14,760 bases of DNA from Bacteroidales bacterium (GCA_003554665.1 PWGY01000285.1:1-14760), one strand, 5' to 3'; shown: positions 6,812-14,760, counted from the stretch's first letter. Notes: generated from the letters alone by a model not told the origin. Numbers and translations are program-made.

Positions 6812-8092
6812 TTACCATGCGAATAATGGGAAATCCTTCATCAGGGCATTCACCTTTTTGCGTACCCCGGCAATCACTTCCTGGTCTTCAATATTGGCAA
6901 TTACCTCGTCGATCAGGTCAACGATCTGAACCACGTGCTCTTCCTTGAGCCCCCGCGTGGTTACCGCGGATGCCCCGATACGGATCCCCGAGGTTTTAAA
7001 TGGTGAACGGCTGTCGAAGGGCACCATGTTCTTGTTGATGGTGATGTCAGCTTCCACCAGCGTATTTTCCACCTGCTTACCGGTGATTTCCGGGAACTTC
7101 GAACGAAGATCGATCAGCATCAGGTGGTTGTCAGTGCCGCCTGAAGTCACATGATATCCTTTGTCCACAAAGGCTTTTGCCATGGCCTGGGCATTCTTCA
7201 TCACCTGCTCACAATAGGTTTTGAATGACGGGTCGAGGGCTTCACCGAAGGCAACAGCTTTGGCGGCAATCACATGCTCCAGCGGACCTCCCTGTGTGCC
7301 CGGGAATACGGCACTGTCAAGCATGGCTGACATCATTTTCACTTTGCCCTTGGGTGTGGTAACACCCCATGGGTTTTCAAAGTCTTTACCCATCAGGATC
7401 AGGCCGCCGCGGGGTCCGCGGAGGGTTTTATGGGTGGTGGTGGTCACAATGTGGCAGTGCGGCAATGGATCGTTAAGCAATTTGGCAGCAATCAGCCCGG
7501 CCGGGTGGGCAATATCGGCCATCAGAATAGCACCTATCTTATCGGCAATCTCGCGCATACGGGCATAATCCCACTCACGCGGATAGGCCGATGCACCGGC
7601 AATAATGAGCTTGGGTTTTTCCTCCAAAGCCACCCGCTCCATCACCTCATAATCAATGGTGGCGGTTTTCTCATCCACCGTATAGGCAACGGGGCGATAC
7701 AATATTCCGGAAAGGTTTACGGGAGCACCATGTGAAAGGTGACCACCATGGCTGAGATCCAGCCCCATAAACGTATCACCGGGCTTGAGACAGGCCAGGA
7801 AAACTGCCGCATTGGCCTGCGCACCGCTATGAGGCTGCACATTGGCCCATTCAGCACCAAAAAGCTCTTTGGCCCTGTCAATGGCAAGCTGTTCAGTCTG
7901 GTCCACAATCTGGCAGCCACCATAATAGCGGCGTCCGGGGTAACCTTCCGCATATTTATTGGTCAACACACTTCCCATGGCTTCCATAACCTGCTCACTG
8001 ACAAAATTTTCAGAAGCAATTAGCTCAACACCATGAAGCTGCCGTTCTTTTTCCAGTTGAATTAAATCGAATACCTTATTGTCCCTTTGCAT
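6812..8092 (-). CDS. glyA: Serine hydroxymethyltransferase
   Basis: GlyA is the PLP-dependent cytosolic enzyme that converts serine and tetrahydrofolate to glycine and 5,10-methylene-tetrahydrofolate, the main source of one-carbon units for purine, thymidylate and methionine synthesis. The 426-residue protein is full length. Visible signatures are ELIASENF (23-30), [15 protein letters not shown] (45-59), [10 protein letters not shown] (85-94), the [11 protein letters not shown] loop (112-122), D193 in MADIAHPAG which contacts the PLP ring, and the Schiff-base lysine K222 in [15 protein letters not shown]. The ATG at 8090-8092 fits the normal N-terminus. A strong promoter lies at 8141-8172. 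The gene is divergent from the S9 peptidase. The repeat mosaic begins within a few bases of its stop, so its hairpins would be in the 3' end of the glyA message. Confidence 0.98.
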   Translation of the reverse strand: MQRDNKVFDLIQLEKERQLHGVELIASENFVSEQVMEAMGSVLTNKYAEGYPGRRYYGGCQIVDQTEQLAIDRAKELFGAEWANVQPHSGAQANAAVFLACLKPGDTFMGLDLSHGGHLSHGAPVNLSGILYRPVAYTVDEKTATIDYEVMERVALEEKPKLIIAGASAYPREWDYARMREIADKIGAILMADIAHPAGLIAAKLLNDPLPHCHIVTTTTHKTLRGPRGGLILMGKDFENPWGVTTPKGKVKMMSAMLDSAVFPGTQGGPLEHVIAAKAVAFGEALDPSFKTYCEQVMKNAQAMAKAFVDKGYHVTSGGTDNHLMLIDLRSKFPEITGKQVENTLVEADITINKNMVPFDSRSPFKTSGIRIGASAVTTRGLKEEHVVQIVDLIDEVIANIEDQEVIAGVRKKVNALMKDFPLFAW

Positions 8093-8140
8093 ATATCAGT
8101 TGCTTTAATAGTTTGAGAAAGATTGACTTATCAGAAGGGA

Positions 8141-8172
8141 CAAAAATACATATTTATTTCACAATCACACAA
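8141..8172 (-). promoter_or_regulatory. Bacteroidota-type promoter of glyA
   Basis: On the minus strand: TTG (8172-8170), a 21-nt spacer, then TATTTTTG (8148-8141), an exact -7 match. Transcription would begin near 8135, giving a leader of about 43 nt before the glyA ATG. Confidence 0.7.
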
Positions 8173-8195
8173 CACCGTTCTTGTTACAAAAATGG

Positions 8196-8248
8196 TATTT
8201 TTGACGACGATATCCGGAAACCGAGAATATGTATAAACACTATATTTG
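8196..8248 (+). promoter_or_regulatory. Candidate promoter boxes of the S9 peptidase
   Basis: Two exact TAnnTTTG matches occur on the plus strand: TATTTTTG (8196-8203) and TATATTTG (8241-8248). Neither has an ideal TTTG 19-21 bp upstream. If the second is used, transcription starts near 8255 and the ATG at 8229 is excluded, which favours the start at 8271. These boxes and the glyA promoter share one 178-bp divergent region. Confidence 0.4.
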
Positions 8249-8270
8249 TTTTTCTAAAAAACACAGACCA

Positions 8271-10871
8271 ATGAAACACGGATTGATCGCTTTTTTGATG
8301 ATGTGCATATGGCCGGCACTGATTTCGGCCAATGATGAGATCCAAATCAGCTCCTGGCTGACCACGGGGGCTTTGGAAGTGAACCTCCCGGCTTTTCATG
8401 ATACCGAAAACGTAAAAGGCCAAGCCTTTGAGGCAAGTCAGCTGCTCACATTCTCCCATTTTGAGAAAAAAGATTATTTACCCGAGGCGGGCAAAGAACT
8501 TGAATGGCTTAACGGAGAGCAGGTCAACTGGTCGGCTAAGCAGGTCAGCACCGATGGATTTGTGCAGATCACAGATTATGATGACGGCAAGCATCAGGTA
8601 GCCTACATAGCAGCCTATGTGAAAGCAGACCGGTGGCTGGAGGGACAACTGACCCTGAAAAGCCCCTATATGCTCAATGCCTGGCTCAACGGTGAGCAGA
8701 TCGGCACCAAAACAGAGATCGATGGAAGCATGGACGAAGCAGGAAGTGTCAACCACCGGTTTGAACTTCCAAAAGGCACCCACCTGCTGATGATCAAAAC
8801 CCTTCGCCCGGCAGACGGAACTGCTGACTGGCTGGTGAAAGGCGATCTGAATGCAGGAGCCCCCTTTACTTCGGAAGATATCCGGGCAACCACCCTGCCT
8901 GACAACATCAAAAACATTCATCACTTCATGGACGGGGTCAAGGTGACCAACGTAAGGCCTTCGCCCGACGGAAGCATGTATGCCGTCAGTTACAGCCAGT
9001 CCCTTCCACCCTCCGACCAGTCGGAGACCTGGACAGACATCCGCCGTTTTGACGACAACAGCCTGGTTCATTCTTTCAGGTATGCCAATGTATCGCGCAT
9101 CAACTGGCTGCCCAACTCCAACGCTGTTTCTTACACCACTGTGCAGGATGGCAAAACAACCATCCACTGCCATCATATGGAAACCGGGCAAAAACACATC
9201 CTCACTGAAGGTATTGAAAATTTTACCGGAATGCAGTGGGCACCAAATGAGTCATATATTGTTTATTCCGTGATGGAGCGGGGCAGCGGGGCCGATGACA
9301 CCATGCGCCACATTCTTGGCATGCAGGACAGGCAGGGGCATTTCCGCAACCGCACTTTCCTCTACAAACTTGATCTTCAATCCGGGGTAAGAACACGCCT
9401 CACTTACGGGAACCTGACCACCAACCTTCACGATATCAGCCCGGACGGCAGACGCCTCGTATTCAGTCAGTCAAGGCCTGATTACCTGGAGCGGCCCTAC
9501 TCCAAACATGACCTGTTCATGATGGACATTGAAACCCTGACCGTTGACACCCTGCTGGCCAATCAGCGCTGGGGCGTATCCACGCAGTTTTCACCCGACG
9601 GCAATTACCTGCTGGCCACCGGCGGACCTTCCGCATTCGACCGTGCAGGTGAAAATGTTCCTGAAGGAATGATCCCGAATAATTATGACACCCAGGCATA
9701 TATCTTTTCACTGGAAGACCACTCGGTGAACCCCATTACCAGGGATTTTGACCCTTCTGTGGCATCTGTCCACTGGCTGGAGCGCGACAACAACATCTAT
9801 ATTCTTGCCGGGGATGAGGATTACCGCCGGCTTTTCCGGTATGATGTCCGTCGTGACCGCTTTGAACAGATTGATACCGGCACAGATTTCCTGACCGGCA
9901 TCAACTACTCATCCAATGAACGCACTGCCACCTATATCGGCAATCAGACCAATGCACCACATAAAGCGTTTACGATCAACCTACGCAACGATCGTTTTTC
10001 TGTGCTGAAAGATTTCAATGCTGAACAATACCGGCATGTGGCTTTCGGCGAGGTTAACGACTGGGATTTTACGGCATCCACCGGTCAGGAGATCAAAGGG
10101 CGTTATTACCTTCCACCTGATTTTGATCCCGATAAAGAATACCCGGTTATCGTGTACCAGTACGGGGGAACGAACCCTGTCGGAAGAACCTTCGGTGGTC
10201 GTTACCCCTTTAACCTGTGGGCAGGGAACGGATATGTCGTATATGTGCTGCAGCCGAGCGGCGCCACAGGTTTCGGGCAGGAGTTCTCAGCAGCCCACGT
10301 AAACAACTGGGGAAAGACCGTGGCCGATGAGATTATCGAAGGCACGGAGAAGTTTCTGGAAGCCCATCCTTTTACCAATCCGGACAGGGTTGGTGTGGCC
10401 GGTGCTTCCTATGGCGGGTTTATGACCATGCTGCTGCTGACCCACACCGATATATTCGCCACAGGTATTTCCCATGCCGGAATCAGCAATATTGCCTCCT
10501 ATTGGGGAGAAGGGTTCTGGGGATATTCTTACAGTGCGGAGGCCTCCGCAGGCAGTTTTCCATGGGACAGCAAAGACCTTTATGTGGATCAGAGTCCACT
10601 TTACCGCGCAGACCGGGTGAACACTCCCCTGCTGCTGATCACAGGCGACAGCGACACGAATGTGCCCCCGGGAGAAAGCATCCAGATGTACACTGCCCTG
10701 GAGCTTCTTGGCCGCCCTGTTGAACTTGTCCTTGTTGAAGGAGAAGACCACCATATTATCACTTACACTAAGCGGCTCAAATGGCATGATGCAATCATGG
10801 CCTGGTGGGACAAGCACCTTAAGGGAGAAAGTGAATGGTGGGAGAAACAATATCCAGACAAAAATTATTAA
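8271..10871 (+). CDS. Exported S9-family (prolyl oligopeptidase-like) serine peptidase
   Basis: An 866-residue exported peptidase of the prolyl oligopeptidase/dipeptidyl peptidase superfamily. Residues 1-20 are a signal peptide (MKHG, hydrophobic core, cleavage near LISA-NDE). Residues about 21-200 form an N-terminal beta-rich region. Residues about 215-595 carry the repeated blade motifs of a beta-propeller (RPSPDGS, DISPDGR, QFSPDGN). Residues 597-866 are the alpha/beta hydrolase with catalytic S713 (GASYGG), D795 (GDSDTNVPP) and H827 (GEDHHI). Such enzymes cleave short peptides, often after proline or alanine, in the periplasm or at the surface; exact specificity is unknown. The frame is open from an ATG at 8229, but 8271 is preferred because it puts the signal peptide at the N-terminus. 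The TAA stop at 10869-10871 runs directly into a 21-nt tandem repeat. It is divergent from glyA, and a strong terminator follows at 11046-11091, suggesting a single-gene transcript. Confidence 0.94.
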   Translation: MKHGLIAFLMMCIWPALISANDEIQISSWLTTGALEVNLPAFHDTENVKGQAFEASQLLTFSHFEKKDYLPEAGKELEWLNGEQVNWSAKQVSTDGFVQITDYDDGKHQVAYIAAYVKADRWLEGQLTLKSPYMLNAWLNGEQIGTKTEIDGSMDEAGSVNHRFELPKGTHLLMIKTLRPADGTADWLVKGDLNAGAPFTSEDIRATTLPDNIKNIHHFMDGVKVTNVRPSPDGSMYAVSYSQSLPPSDQSETWTDIRRFDDNSLVHSFRYANVSRINWLPNSNAVSYTTVQDGKTTIHCHHMETGQKHILTEGIENFTGMQWAPNESYIVYSVMERGSGADDTMRHILGMQDRQGHFRNRTFLYKLDLQSGVRTRLTYGNLTTNLHDISPDGRRLVFSQSRPDYLERPYSKHDLFMMDIETLTVDTLLANQRWGVSTQFSPDGNYLLATGGPSAFDRAGENVPEGMIPNNYDTQAYIFSLEDHSVNPITRDFDPSVASVHWLERDNNIYILAGDEDYRRLFRYDVRRDRFEQIDTGTDFLTGINYSSNERTATYIGNQTNAPHKAFTINLRNDRFSVLKDFNAEQYRHVAFGEVNDWDFTASTGQEIKGRYYLPPDFDPDKEYPVIVYQYGGTNPVGRTFGGRYPFNLWAGNGYVVYVLQPSGATGFGQEFSAAHVNNWGKTVADEIIEGTEKFLEAHPFTNPDRVGVAGASYGGFMTMLLLTHTDIFATGISHAGISNIASYWGEGFWGYSYSAEASAGSFPWDSKDLYVDQSPLYRADRVNTPLLLITGDSDTNVPPGESIQMYTALELLGRPVELVLVEGEDHHIITYTKRLKWHDAIMAWWDKHLKGESEWWEKQYPDKNY

Positions 10872-11007
10872 TGGCAGGCAGAAAGCCAGTAATGGCAGAA
10901 AGCCAGTAATGGCAGGAGGGCCACCGGTAATGGCAGGCAAACCACCGGTATTGGCAGGCAGACCACCGGTAATGGCAGGCAGAAAGTCTGTATTGGAAGC
11001 GGGCAGT
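10870..11007 (+). repeat. 21-nt tandem repeat array in the 3' flank of the S9 peptidase gene
   Basis: About six and a half head-to-tail copies of a 21-nt unit start inside the stop codon of the S9 gene: 10870-10890, 10891-10907 (17 nt, 4 nt deleted), 10908-10928, 10929-10949, 10950-10970, 10971-10991, and a degenerate part copy at 10992-11007. Units begin AATGGCAGGC or ATTGGCAGGC; three end in CCACCGGT, the others in AAGCCAGT or AAGTCTGT. One plus-strand frame through the array is open as a heptapeptide repeat (MAGRPPV-like), but it has no independent support as a gene. The units are contiguous, so this is not a CRISPR array. Confidence 0.85.
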
Positions 11008-11045
11008 ATGGCCTTTACATAAACTATTTGTTATACCCCCCGGTT

Positions 11046-11091
11046 AAAAAAATCCCCGGCTGCCGGTTCTTCATCAGACGGGGATTTTTTT
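11046..11091. terminator. Strong rho-independent terminator, probably bidirectional
   Basis: A perfect 13-bp inverted repeat: AAAAAAATCCCCG (11046-11058) and CGGGGATTTTTTT (11079-11091), separated by a 20-nt loop. The GC part of the stem is followed by seven Ts on the plus strand and, because of the A-run, on the minus strand as well. It ends the S9 peptidase transcript, including the tandem repeats, and separates it from the oxidoreductase gene. Confidence 0.85.
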
Positions 11092-11128
11092 AATTACCCT
11101 GCATCTTTTTGGCTTTATTGATTTTAAA

Positions 11129-11159
11129 TTGTTGTTTATAGTATAATTTATTACCTTTA
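11129..11159 (+). promoter_or_regulatory. Promoter of the oxidoreductase gene
   Basis: TTG at 11129-11131, a 20-nt spacer, then TACCTTTA at 11152-11159, seven of eight matches to TAnnTTTG. It lies 54 nt before the ATG at 11214 and just past the terminator, in an AT-rich stretch, where a promoter would be expected. Confidence 0.55.
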
Positions 11160-11213
11160 TGGAGTGCAAGGAAATTTTTTTAACCCAAACAGCAAATCAA
11201 TCTATTTCAGACA

Positions 11214-12208
11214 ATGAAAGCTTTACGTATCCATCAATTCGGAGGTCCGGAACAACTCATTGAGGAGGATGTTTCCCTGCCCGTTCCCGGACAGGGAGAG
11301 GTACTGGTACGCATACATGCCACCGGTGTCAACCCTGTGGACTTTAAGCTCCGAAACGGTTCGCTTAAATTGTTTACAGGGAAAAAATTCCCGCGCACAT
11401 TGGGTTTTGACATTGCGGGGGTGGTGGAAAGGGCAGACAAATCATCCCCTTACAAACCCGGAGACAGGGTGTTTGCCATGCTTCCATTTACAGGAGGAGG
11501 GTACGCAGAGTTTGTATGTGTAAAAAGTGAGTTGCTCTGCCCCATCCCCAATGAAATCAGTATGACAGAAGCCGCAGCTACACCACTGGCAGCACTTACT
11601 GCCCTTCAGGCATTCAGAAAGAAAGAATACCTTCGGGAGGGAGAGAAGTACTGATAAACGGAGCCTCCGGTGGAGTGGGCAGCTTTGCCGTTCAAATCGC
11701 CAGGGCGCTTGGGGCGCATGTTACTGCCGTGGCAAGCGGCAAAAACCTGGACTTCGTTAAATCACTCGGAGCCGACGAAGTGATTGATTACACCACCGAA
11801 GACTTTACCAGACAATCGCAAAAATACCACAAGGTTTTTGATGCTGTGGCAAAGAGTTCATTCAGAAAATGCAGGCGCATCTTGAGGAAAGGAGGCAATT
11901 ATGTAACCACCGTTCCGGATCGCAGGTTATTCTGCAGCATGATGTGGAACTTCCTGCGAAAAAAGAAAGCCACCTTTATCATGGTGAAGCCCTCGGGAGA
12001 AGACCTGCATGTGATTGCCGACATGATCGCCACCGGCCAGGTCAAACCCAAAATAGAAGCAACCTTCCCCCTGAATGAAGGACAACAGGCCCACCGCATG
12101 CTGGAAACCGGCAGGGTAAGGGGAAAACTGGTGCTGAGCCTGGAGGAAGTATCTTCATTAAACCAGGAAACACTTCCGGCCGATCCCCCCTCAACGGCAG
12201 TGCATTAA
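11214..12208 (+). pseudogene. NAD(P)H:quinone-reductase-like MDR oxidoreductase, interrupted by a one-base frameshift
   Basis: Two adjacent reading frames together make one zinc-independent medium-chain dehydrogenase/reductase (zeta-crystallin/quinone oxidoreductase type). The first (11214-11654) carries the GroES-like domain: GEVLVRIHATGVNPVDFK, LGFDIAGVV, PGDRVFAM. It ends at GEKY-stop. The second, in the -1 frame from 11651, starts L-I-N-G-A-S-G-G-V-G, the NADPH-binding AxxGxxG loop, and runs through a full Rossmann domain to 12208. Adding one G after AAG at 11648 would restore GEKVLINGASGGVG and a 331-residue protein of normal family length. No other lesion is visible on either side, so this is either a very recent mutation or a sequencing/assembly error. 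No slippery heptamer is present, so programmed frameshifting is unlikely. Annotation tools may call it as two genes (the second from GTG at 11675). Substrate is unknown. Confidence 0.85.
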
Positions 12209-12220
12209 ACTTGTTTTCTG

Positions 12221-12256
12221 CACCGGTTTTTTCTTCAGATGAACAATTAACCGGTG
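12221..12256. promoter_or_regulatory. 8-bp inverted repeat between the oxidoreductase and the pterin dehydratase genes
   Basis: CACCGGTT (12221-12228) and AACCGGTG (12249-12256) are perfect inverted copies with a 20-nt loop. No T-run follows on either strand, so it is not a standard terminator; it could be an operator or a processed mRNA hairpin. It shares the core CACCGGT with the 21-nt repeats after the S9 gene, possibly by chance. Confidence 0.4.
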
Positions 12257-12294
12257 AACCGCATTATGCATAAAACCCTCAAATCATTATCATC

Positions 12295-12528
12295 ATGTGG
12301 AAAGAAGAAAACAATCAGCTGAAGCGCACATTCGTATTCGAAAATTTTTCAGAAGCCTTTGCCTTTATGGCCCGTGTGGCTTTGCTTGCTGAGATTCACG
12401 GACATCATCCGGACTGGAGCAATTCGTATAACAAAGTGGAGATCAGCCTGACCAGCCACGACGCAGGCCACAAGGTTACGGACAAGGATCGGAAATTGGC
12501 TGCGGAGATCGATAAGCTTCTGGAATAA
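12295..12528 (+). CDS. Pterin-4a-carbinolamine dehydratase (PCD/DCoH family)
   Basis: A 77-residue single-domain protein of the PhhB/PCD family, which dehydrates 4a-hydroxytetrahydropterin to quinonoid dihydropterin, recycling the cofactor of aromatic amino acid hydroxylases. The active-site signature is complete: H37-H38-P39 within [20 protein letters not shown], and H55-D56 in the LTSHDAG stretch, followed by [12 protein letters not shown]. It is shorter than mammalian or Pseudomonas members (about 100-118 residues), lacking mainly the N-terminal strand and helix. The start at ATG 12295 has no visible Shine-Dalgarno. It follows the oxidoreductase gene by 86 bp and precedes the M14 gene by 97 bp, all on the plus strand, so a short operon is possible. 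No hydroxylase is in the window, so its physiological pterin is unknown. Confidence 0.92.
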   Translation: MWKEENNQLKRTFVFENFSEAFAFMARVALLAEIHGHHPDWSNSYNKVEISLTSHDAGHKVTDKDRKLAAEIDKLLE

Positions 12529-12625
12529 AGGCCCTGGATGCGGGTTGACCACCATACCTGCTGGCGTGTCAGGGATTTTTTGTATTTTCCGCCCCGGAAA
12601 CTACAAACATCAATACTTTATCAAT

Positions 12626-14392
12626 ATGAATAAGTTTTATACTACCGCGCTCGTTCTTTTAAGCGCGTGGATATTTTTTTGCTGTTCCCCGCAGCCAGCC
12701 CCCGAGATCAACCTCAATTACGACGATAACAAAAGCCCCGAATACCACGAGGTAATTGATGCCTATAAGCAGCTGGCCTCCTACTATGATCAGGCCAACC
12801 TGACAGAAATGGGCCATACAGACACCGGCCGGCCACTCCACCTGTTTATGCTGTCGGGCGATGGAGATTTTGACCCGGGCTCCCTGAAAGACAAAGGAAG
12901 AAGCATCATATTGATCAACAACGGCATTCATGCCGGAGAGCCGGCAGGGATTGATGCCAGTATTCAATACGCGGTCAATTTGCTGGAAAACAAAAACGGG
13001 ATGGCAGAGGTGCTTGACAATGCCGTAATTGCCATTATACCGGTTTACAATATCGGGGGATACCTCGACCAGAACCCCTATTACCGGATGAACCAGGACG
13101 GGCCTGAATACAAGGGCGCCCGGCGAAATGCCCGCAACCTGGATCTTAATCGCGATTTTCTGAAACAAGATGCCCGGAACTCCCGCTCTTTTGCGGAAAT
13201 TTTTCATTTTCTTGACCCCGATGTATTCATCGACACCCATACCACCAACGGCATGGAGCACCAGGCCGTAATGACCCTGATCACTTCAATGCATCAGAAA
13301 CTTCCCGGGCCGATGGCTGAATTCTCCAAAGAAGAAATGCAGCCGGAGCTTTACCGGAGGATGAATGAGGAAACCGACCACGGCATGATCCCTTACCTGC
13401 AGCTGGTCGACCGGGGAGACATCCGCAGTGGCATTGCCGGATTCAATGATCATCCCTACTTCTCATCGGGTTATACGGCCCTTTTCAACACCCTGGGATT
13501 CATTACCGAAACCCAGTTCGCCAAACCTTATCCGAAAAGGGTAAGGGCCACACTGGATTTCATACATTTCACCGCAGAGTTTACAGCCCTGCATACAGAC
13601 CGCATCCGGCAAATGAGAAAAGATGCCGCAGAAAAAACCATGACACGCGAATCATTTGTGCTTGACTGGATCCAGGACAGAACCCAGTACGACGAAATTG
13701 TGTTCAAAGGGTATGAAACCAGCCAGTCGGTCACTCCGCTTACCAACCGAACCGTAACCGAGTACCATTACGACCAGCCGCGGACAGACACCATTGCATT
13801 TTATGATTACTTCGAACCTGCAGTAACTGTTGATGCTCCGGAGGCCTACGTCATACCACAGGCCTGGGAGAAAGTGATTGGCCGGATGGCGCAAAACGGG
13901 GTGGAAATCACCTACCTGGAACAGGATACTTTACTGGAAGTTGAAACCACTTACATCGACCACTTCAGCACTGCCTCTCAGCCGGGTCAGGGCCGCCACC
14001 AGGTAACCGAACTTGAAACTTCCACCCAAACCGGAGCCCGGAAATTTTTCCGCGGCGATGCCATTGTTTACACGAATCAGCTGGCCAACAACTACATTGT
14101 GCATGCCCTTGAGCCGGAAGCTCCGGCCTCTTTCCTGCGATGGGGGTTTTTCACCTCCGCCCTTGAAGATGGTGAAGGATGGTGGATCTTCGGGTTTGAG
14201 GATTACGCATGGGAACGCCTCCGGGAAGATGAAGCCCTGCGGGAGGCCTTTGAAGCGCGTAAAGCAGAAAGCGAGTCATTCCGCAATGACCCCCGCGCCC
14301 AGCTGGAATACGTCCTCAGCCGGGTCCGGCAGCAGGAAGCGGAACGAAGCTGGCATCTTTACCCGGTGGGCAGGTTATGTTCCGGGAAATAG
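12626..14392 (+). CDS. M14-family zinc metallocarboxypeptidase, predicted lipoprotein
   Basis: A 588-residue exported peptidase. Residues 1-20 look like a lipoprotein signal (MNKFYTT, hydrophobic stretch, then FFC-C20-S), suggesting lipid anchoring at C20. The M14 carboxypeptidase fold lies at about 50-330. The zinc site is H102 and E105 (GIHAGEPAG) with H205 (DTHTTNG), and the catalytic glutamate is E295 (FITETQF). RNARNLDLNRDF, in the expected substrate-binding region, supplies arginines. The roughly 260-residue C-terminal part is family-specific and I cannot assign it. Such enzymes remove C-terminal residues from peptides or cell-wall peptides; the substrate is unknown. The frame is open from 12545, but the ATG at 12626 puts the signal sequence at the N-terminus. 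Its stop lies 12 bp from that of the convergent HipA-family gene, with no clear terminator between them. Confidence 0.92.
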   Translation: MNKFYTTALVLLSAWIFFCCSPQPAPEINLNYDDNKSPEYHEVIDAYKQLASYYDQANLTEMGHTDTGRPLHLFMLSGDGDFDPGSLKDKGRSIILINNGIHAGEPAGIDASIQYAVNLLENKNGMAEVLDNAVIAIIPVYNIGGYLDQNPYYRMNQDGPEYKGARRNARNLDLNRDFLKQDARNSRSFAEIFHFLDPDVFIDTHTTNGMEHQAVMTLITSMHQKLPGPMAEFSKEEMQPELYRRMNEETDHGMIPYLQLVDRGDIRSGIAGFNDHPYFSSGYTALFNTLGFITETQFAKPYPKRVRATLDFIHFTAEFTALHTDRIRQMRKDAAEKTMTRESFVLDWIQDRTQYDEIVFKGYETSQSVTPLTNRTVTEYHYDQPRTDTIAFYDYFEPAVTVDAPEAYVIPQAWEKVIGRMAQNGVEITYLEQDTLLEVETTYIDHFSTASQPGQGRHQVTELETSTQTGARKFFRGDAIVYTNQLANNYIVHALEPEAPASFLRWGFFTSALEDGEGWWIFGFEDYAWERLREDEALREAFEARKAESESFRNDPRAQLEYVLSRVRQQEAERSWHLYPVGRLCSGK

Positions 14393-14404
14393 CTTCAGCC
14401 GGTA

Positions 14405-14760
14405 TTATAATTCTATTTGCGTGGCCTTTTGATCTAACATAGCATGATACGCTGCTTTCATGTTTAATGGCAGAAAACTTCGGTCAATAAATTCATGCCA
14501 CCGGGGCAATGCTTTTTGAAAGCGCCCGAATATGTTTTTCATGGGTCGCTGACTGAGGCCAAACAGCCCCATTGTCTCTGAAAAATCACGGTATTTGATT
14601 TTCTTTTTCTTTCCATTCAGGGTCAGGGCCAATTCTTCCTCATCCCCTTCAACCACCAATGATGCTGCTACCATATCATAGGCAGGGCTAAGATTATAGC
14701 CGCGGACAGGATCCTTCAACAAAGAGAAGTTTTTCAAATGCATGTCGCTATTGCCGGTCA
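14405..14760 (-). CDS. hipA: HipA-family serine/threonine kinase toxin, C-terminal part (runs off the window)
   Basis: The reading frame enters from the right edge and ends with TAA at 14405-14407, giving about 118 residues. It opens with TGNSDMHLKNFSLL, the HipA catalytic loop (N-x-D-x-H-x-K-N): D is the catalytic base and N a metal ligand. It continues with YNLSPAYDMV, the HipA counterpart of the DFG motif with its metal-binding Asp. The rest is the helical C-terminal lobe. HipA kinases phosphorylate targets such as glutamyl-tRNA synthetase and are held in check by the HipB DNA-binding antitoxin; Bacteroidota often have split forms (HipB, HipS, HipT). The upstream part, which would show whether this is HipA or HipT and whether HipB is present, lies outside. 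An ATG at the M of DMHL would begin after the catalytic Asp, so it cannot be the true start. Confidence 0.9.
   Translation of the reverse strand, partial: TGNSDMHLKNFSLLKDPVRGYNLSPAYDMVAASLVVEGDEEELALTLNGKKKKIKYRDFSETMGLFGLSQRPMKNIFGRFQKALPRWHEFIDRSFLPLNMKAAYHAMLDQKATQIEL

Noticed and set aside
10287..10940. 217-residue minus-strand open frame
   Set aside because: Antisense to the S9 catalytic domain, including the Ser, Asp and His residues; not a gene.
10870..11007. Possible CRISPR array
   Set aside because: Units are contiguous, only 21 nt, without unique spacers, and there are no cas genes nearby.
10660..11022. 120-residue open frame containing a heptapeptide repeat
   Set aside because: The first part is out of frame within the conserved S9 catalytic domain and the rest is the tandem repeat; no start signal or family support.
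11640..11660. Programmed ribosomal frameshift in the oxidoreductase gene
   Set aside because: The needed -1 shift has no X-XXY-YYZ slippery heptamer and no obvious downstream pseudoknot; deletion or sequencing error is simpler.
12545..12625. 27-residue N-terminal extension of the M14 peptidase
   Set aside because: It would bury the lipoprotein signal sequence inside the protein; the ATG at 12626 gives a normal exported N-terminus.

Overview
This window looks like chromosomal DNA from a member of the Bacteroidota, probably a Bacteroidales/Marinilabiliales-type lineage. Three things point there. Several starts are preceded by the Bacteroidota promoter pattern (TTTG or TTG, about 20 bp, then TAnnTTTG) instead of -35/-10 boxes. 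Shine-Dalgarno sequences are mostly absent. The gene families (Fur/PurA/long Rel, an exported S9 peptidase, an M14 lipoprotein, a HipA-type kinase) also fit. The exact lineage is an inference from memory of these families.

Layout. A 3' scrap of an unknown plus-strand gene (1-69) meets rubrerythrin (66-647, minus) tail to tail, sharing the bases TTAA. A 294-bp spacer with short GC-rich direct repeats follows. Then comes a minus-strand housekeeping run, read right to left: glyA (6812-8092), a ~430-bp palindrome-rich repeat mosaic (6381-6810), the bifunctional (p)ppGpp enzyme rel (4087-6336), a Fur-family regulator (3409-3894), purA (1991-3328) and a SAM-dependent methyltransferase (942-1850). 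From 8271 the plus strand takes over: an exported S9 peptidase (8271-10871) with a 21-nt tandem repeat starting at its stop codon, a strong terminator (11046-11091), a frameshifted NAD(P)H:quinone-reductase-like gene (11214-12208), a pterin-4a-carbinolamine dehydratase (12295-12528) and an M14 metallopeptidase lipoprotein (12626-14392). The last converges on the 3' part of a HipA-family kinase gene (14405-14760, minus), which runs off the window.

How the genes fit together. rel, fur and purA are co-directional and join alarmone synthesis, metal-dependent repression and the AMP branch of purine synthesis; PurA is a known target of ppGpp in other bacteria. Rubrerythrin adds peroxide defence. 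The two exported peptidases suggest peptide degradation outside the cytoplasm, but nothing shows they work together.

Most unusual items: the hairpin mosaic between glyA and rel, built from a common frame carrying three interchangeable palindromic cores in two diverging clusters; the 21-nt repeat array after the S9 gene; and the single-base frameshift in an otherwise intact oxidoreductase. I did not find a clearly new multi-gene system. The window is mainly ordinary core genes with unusual intergenic repeats.
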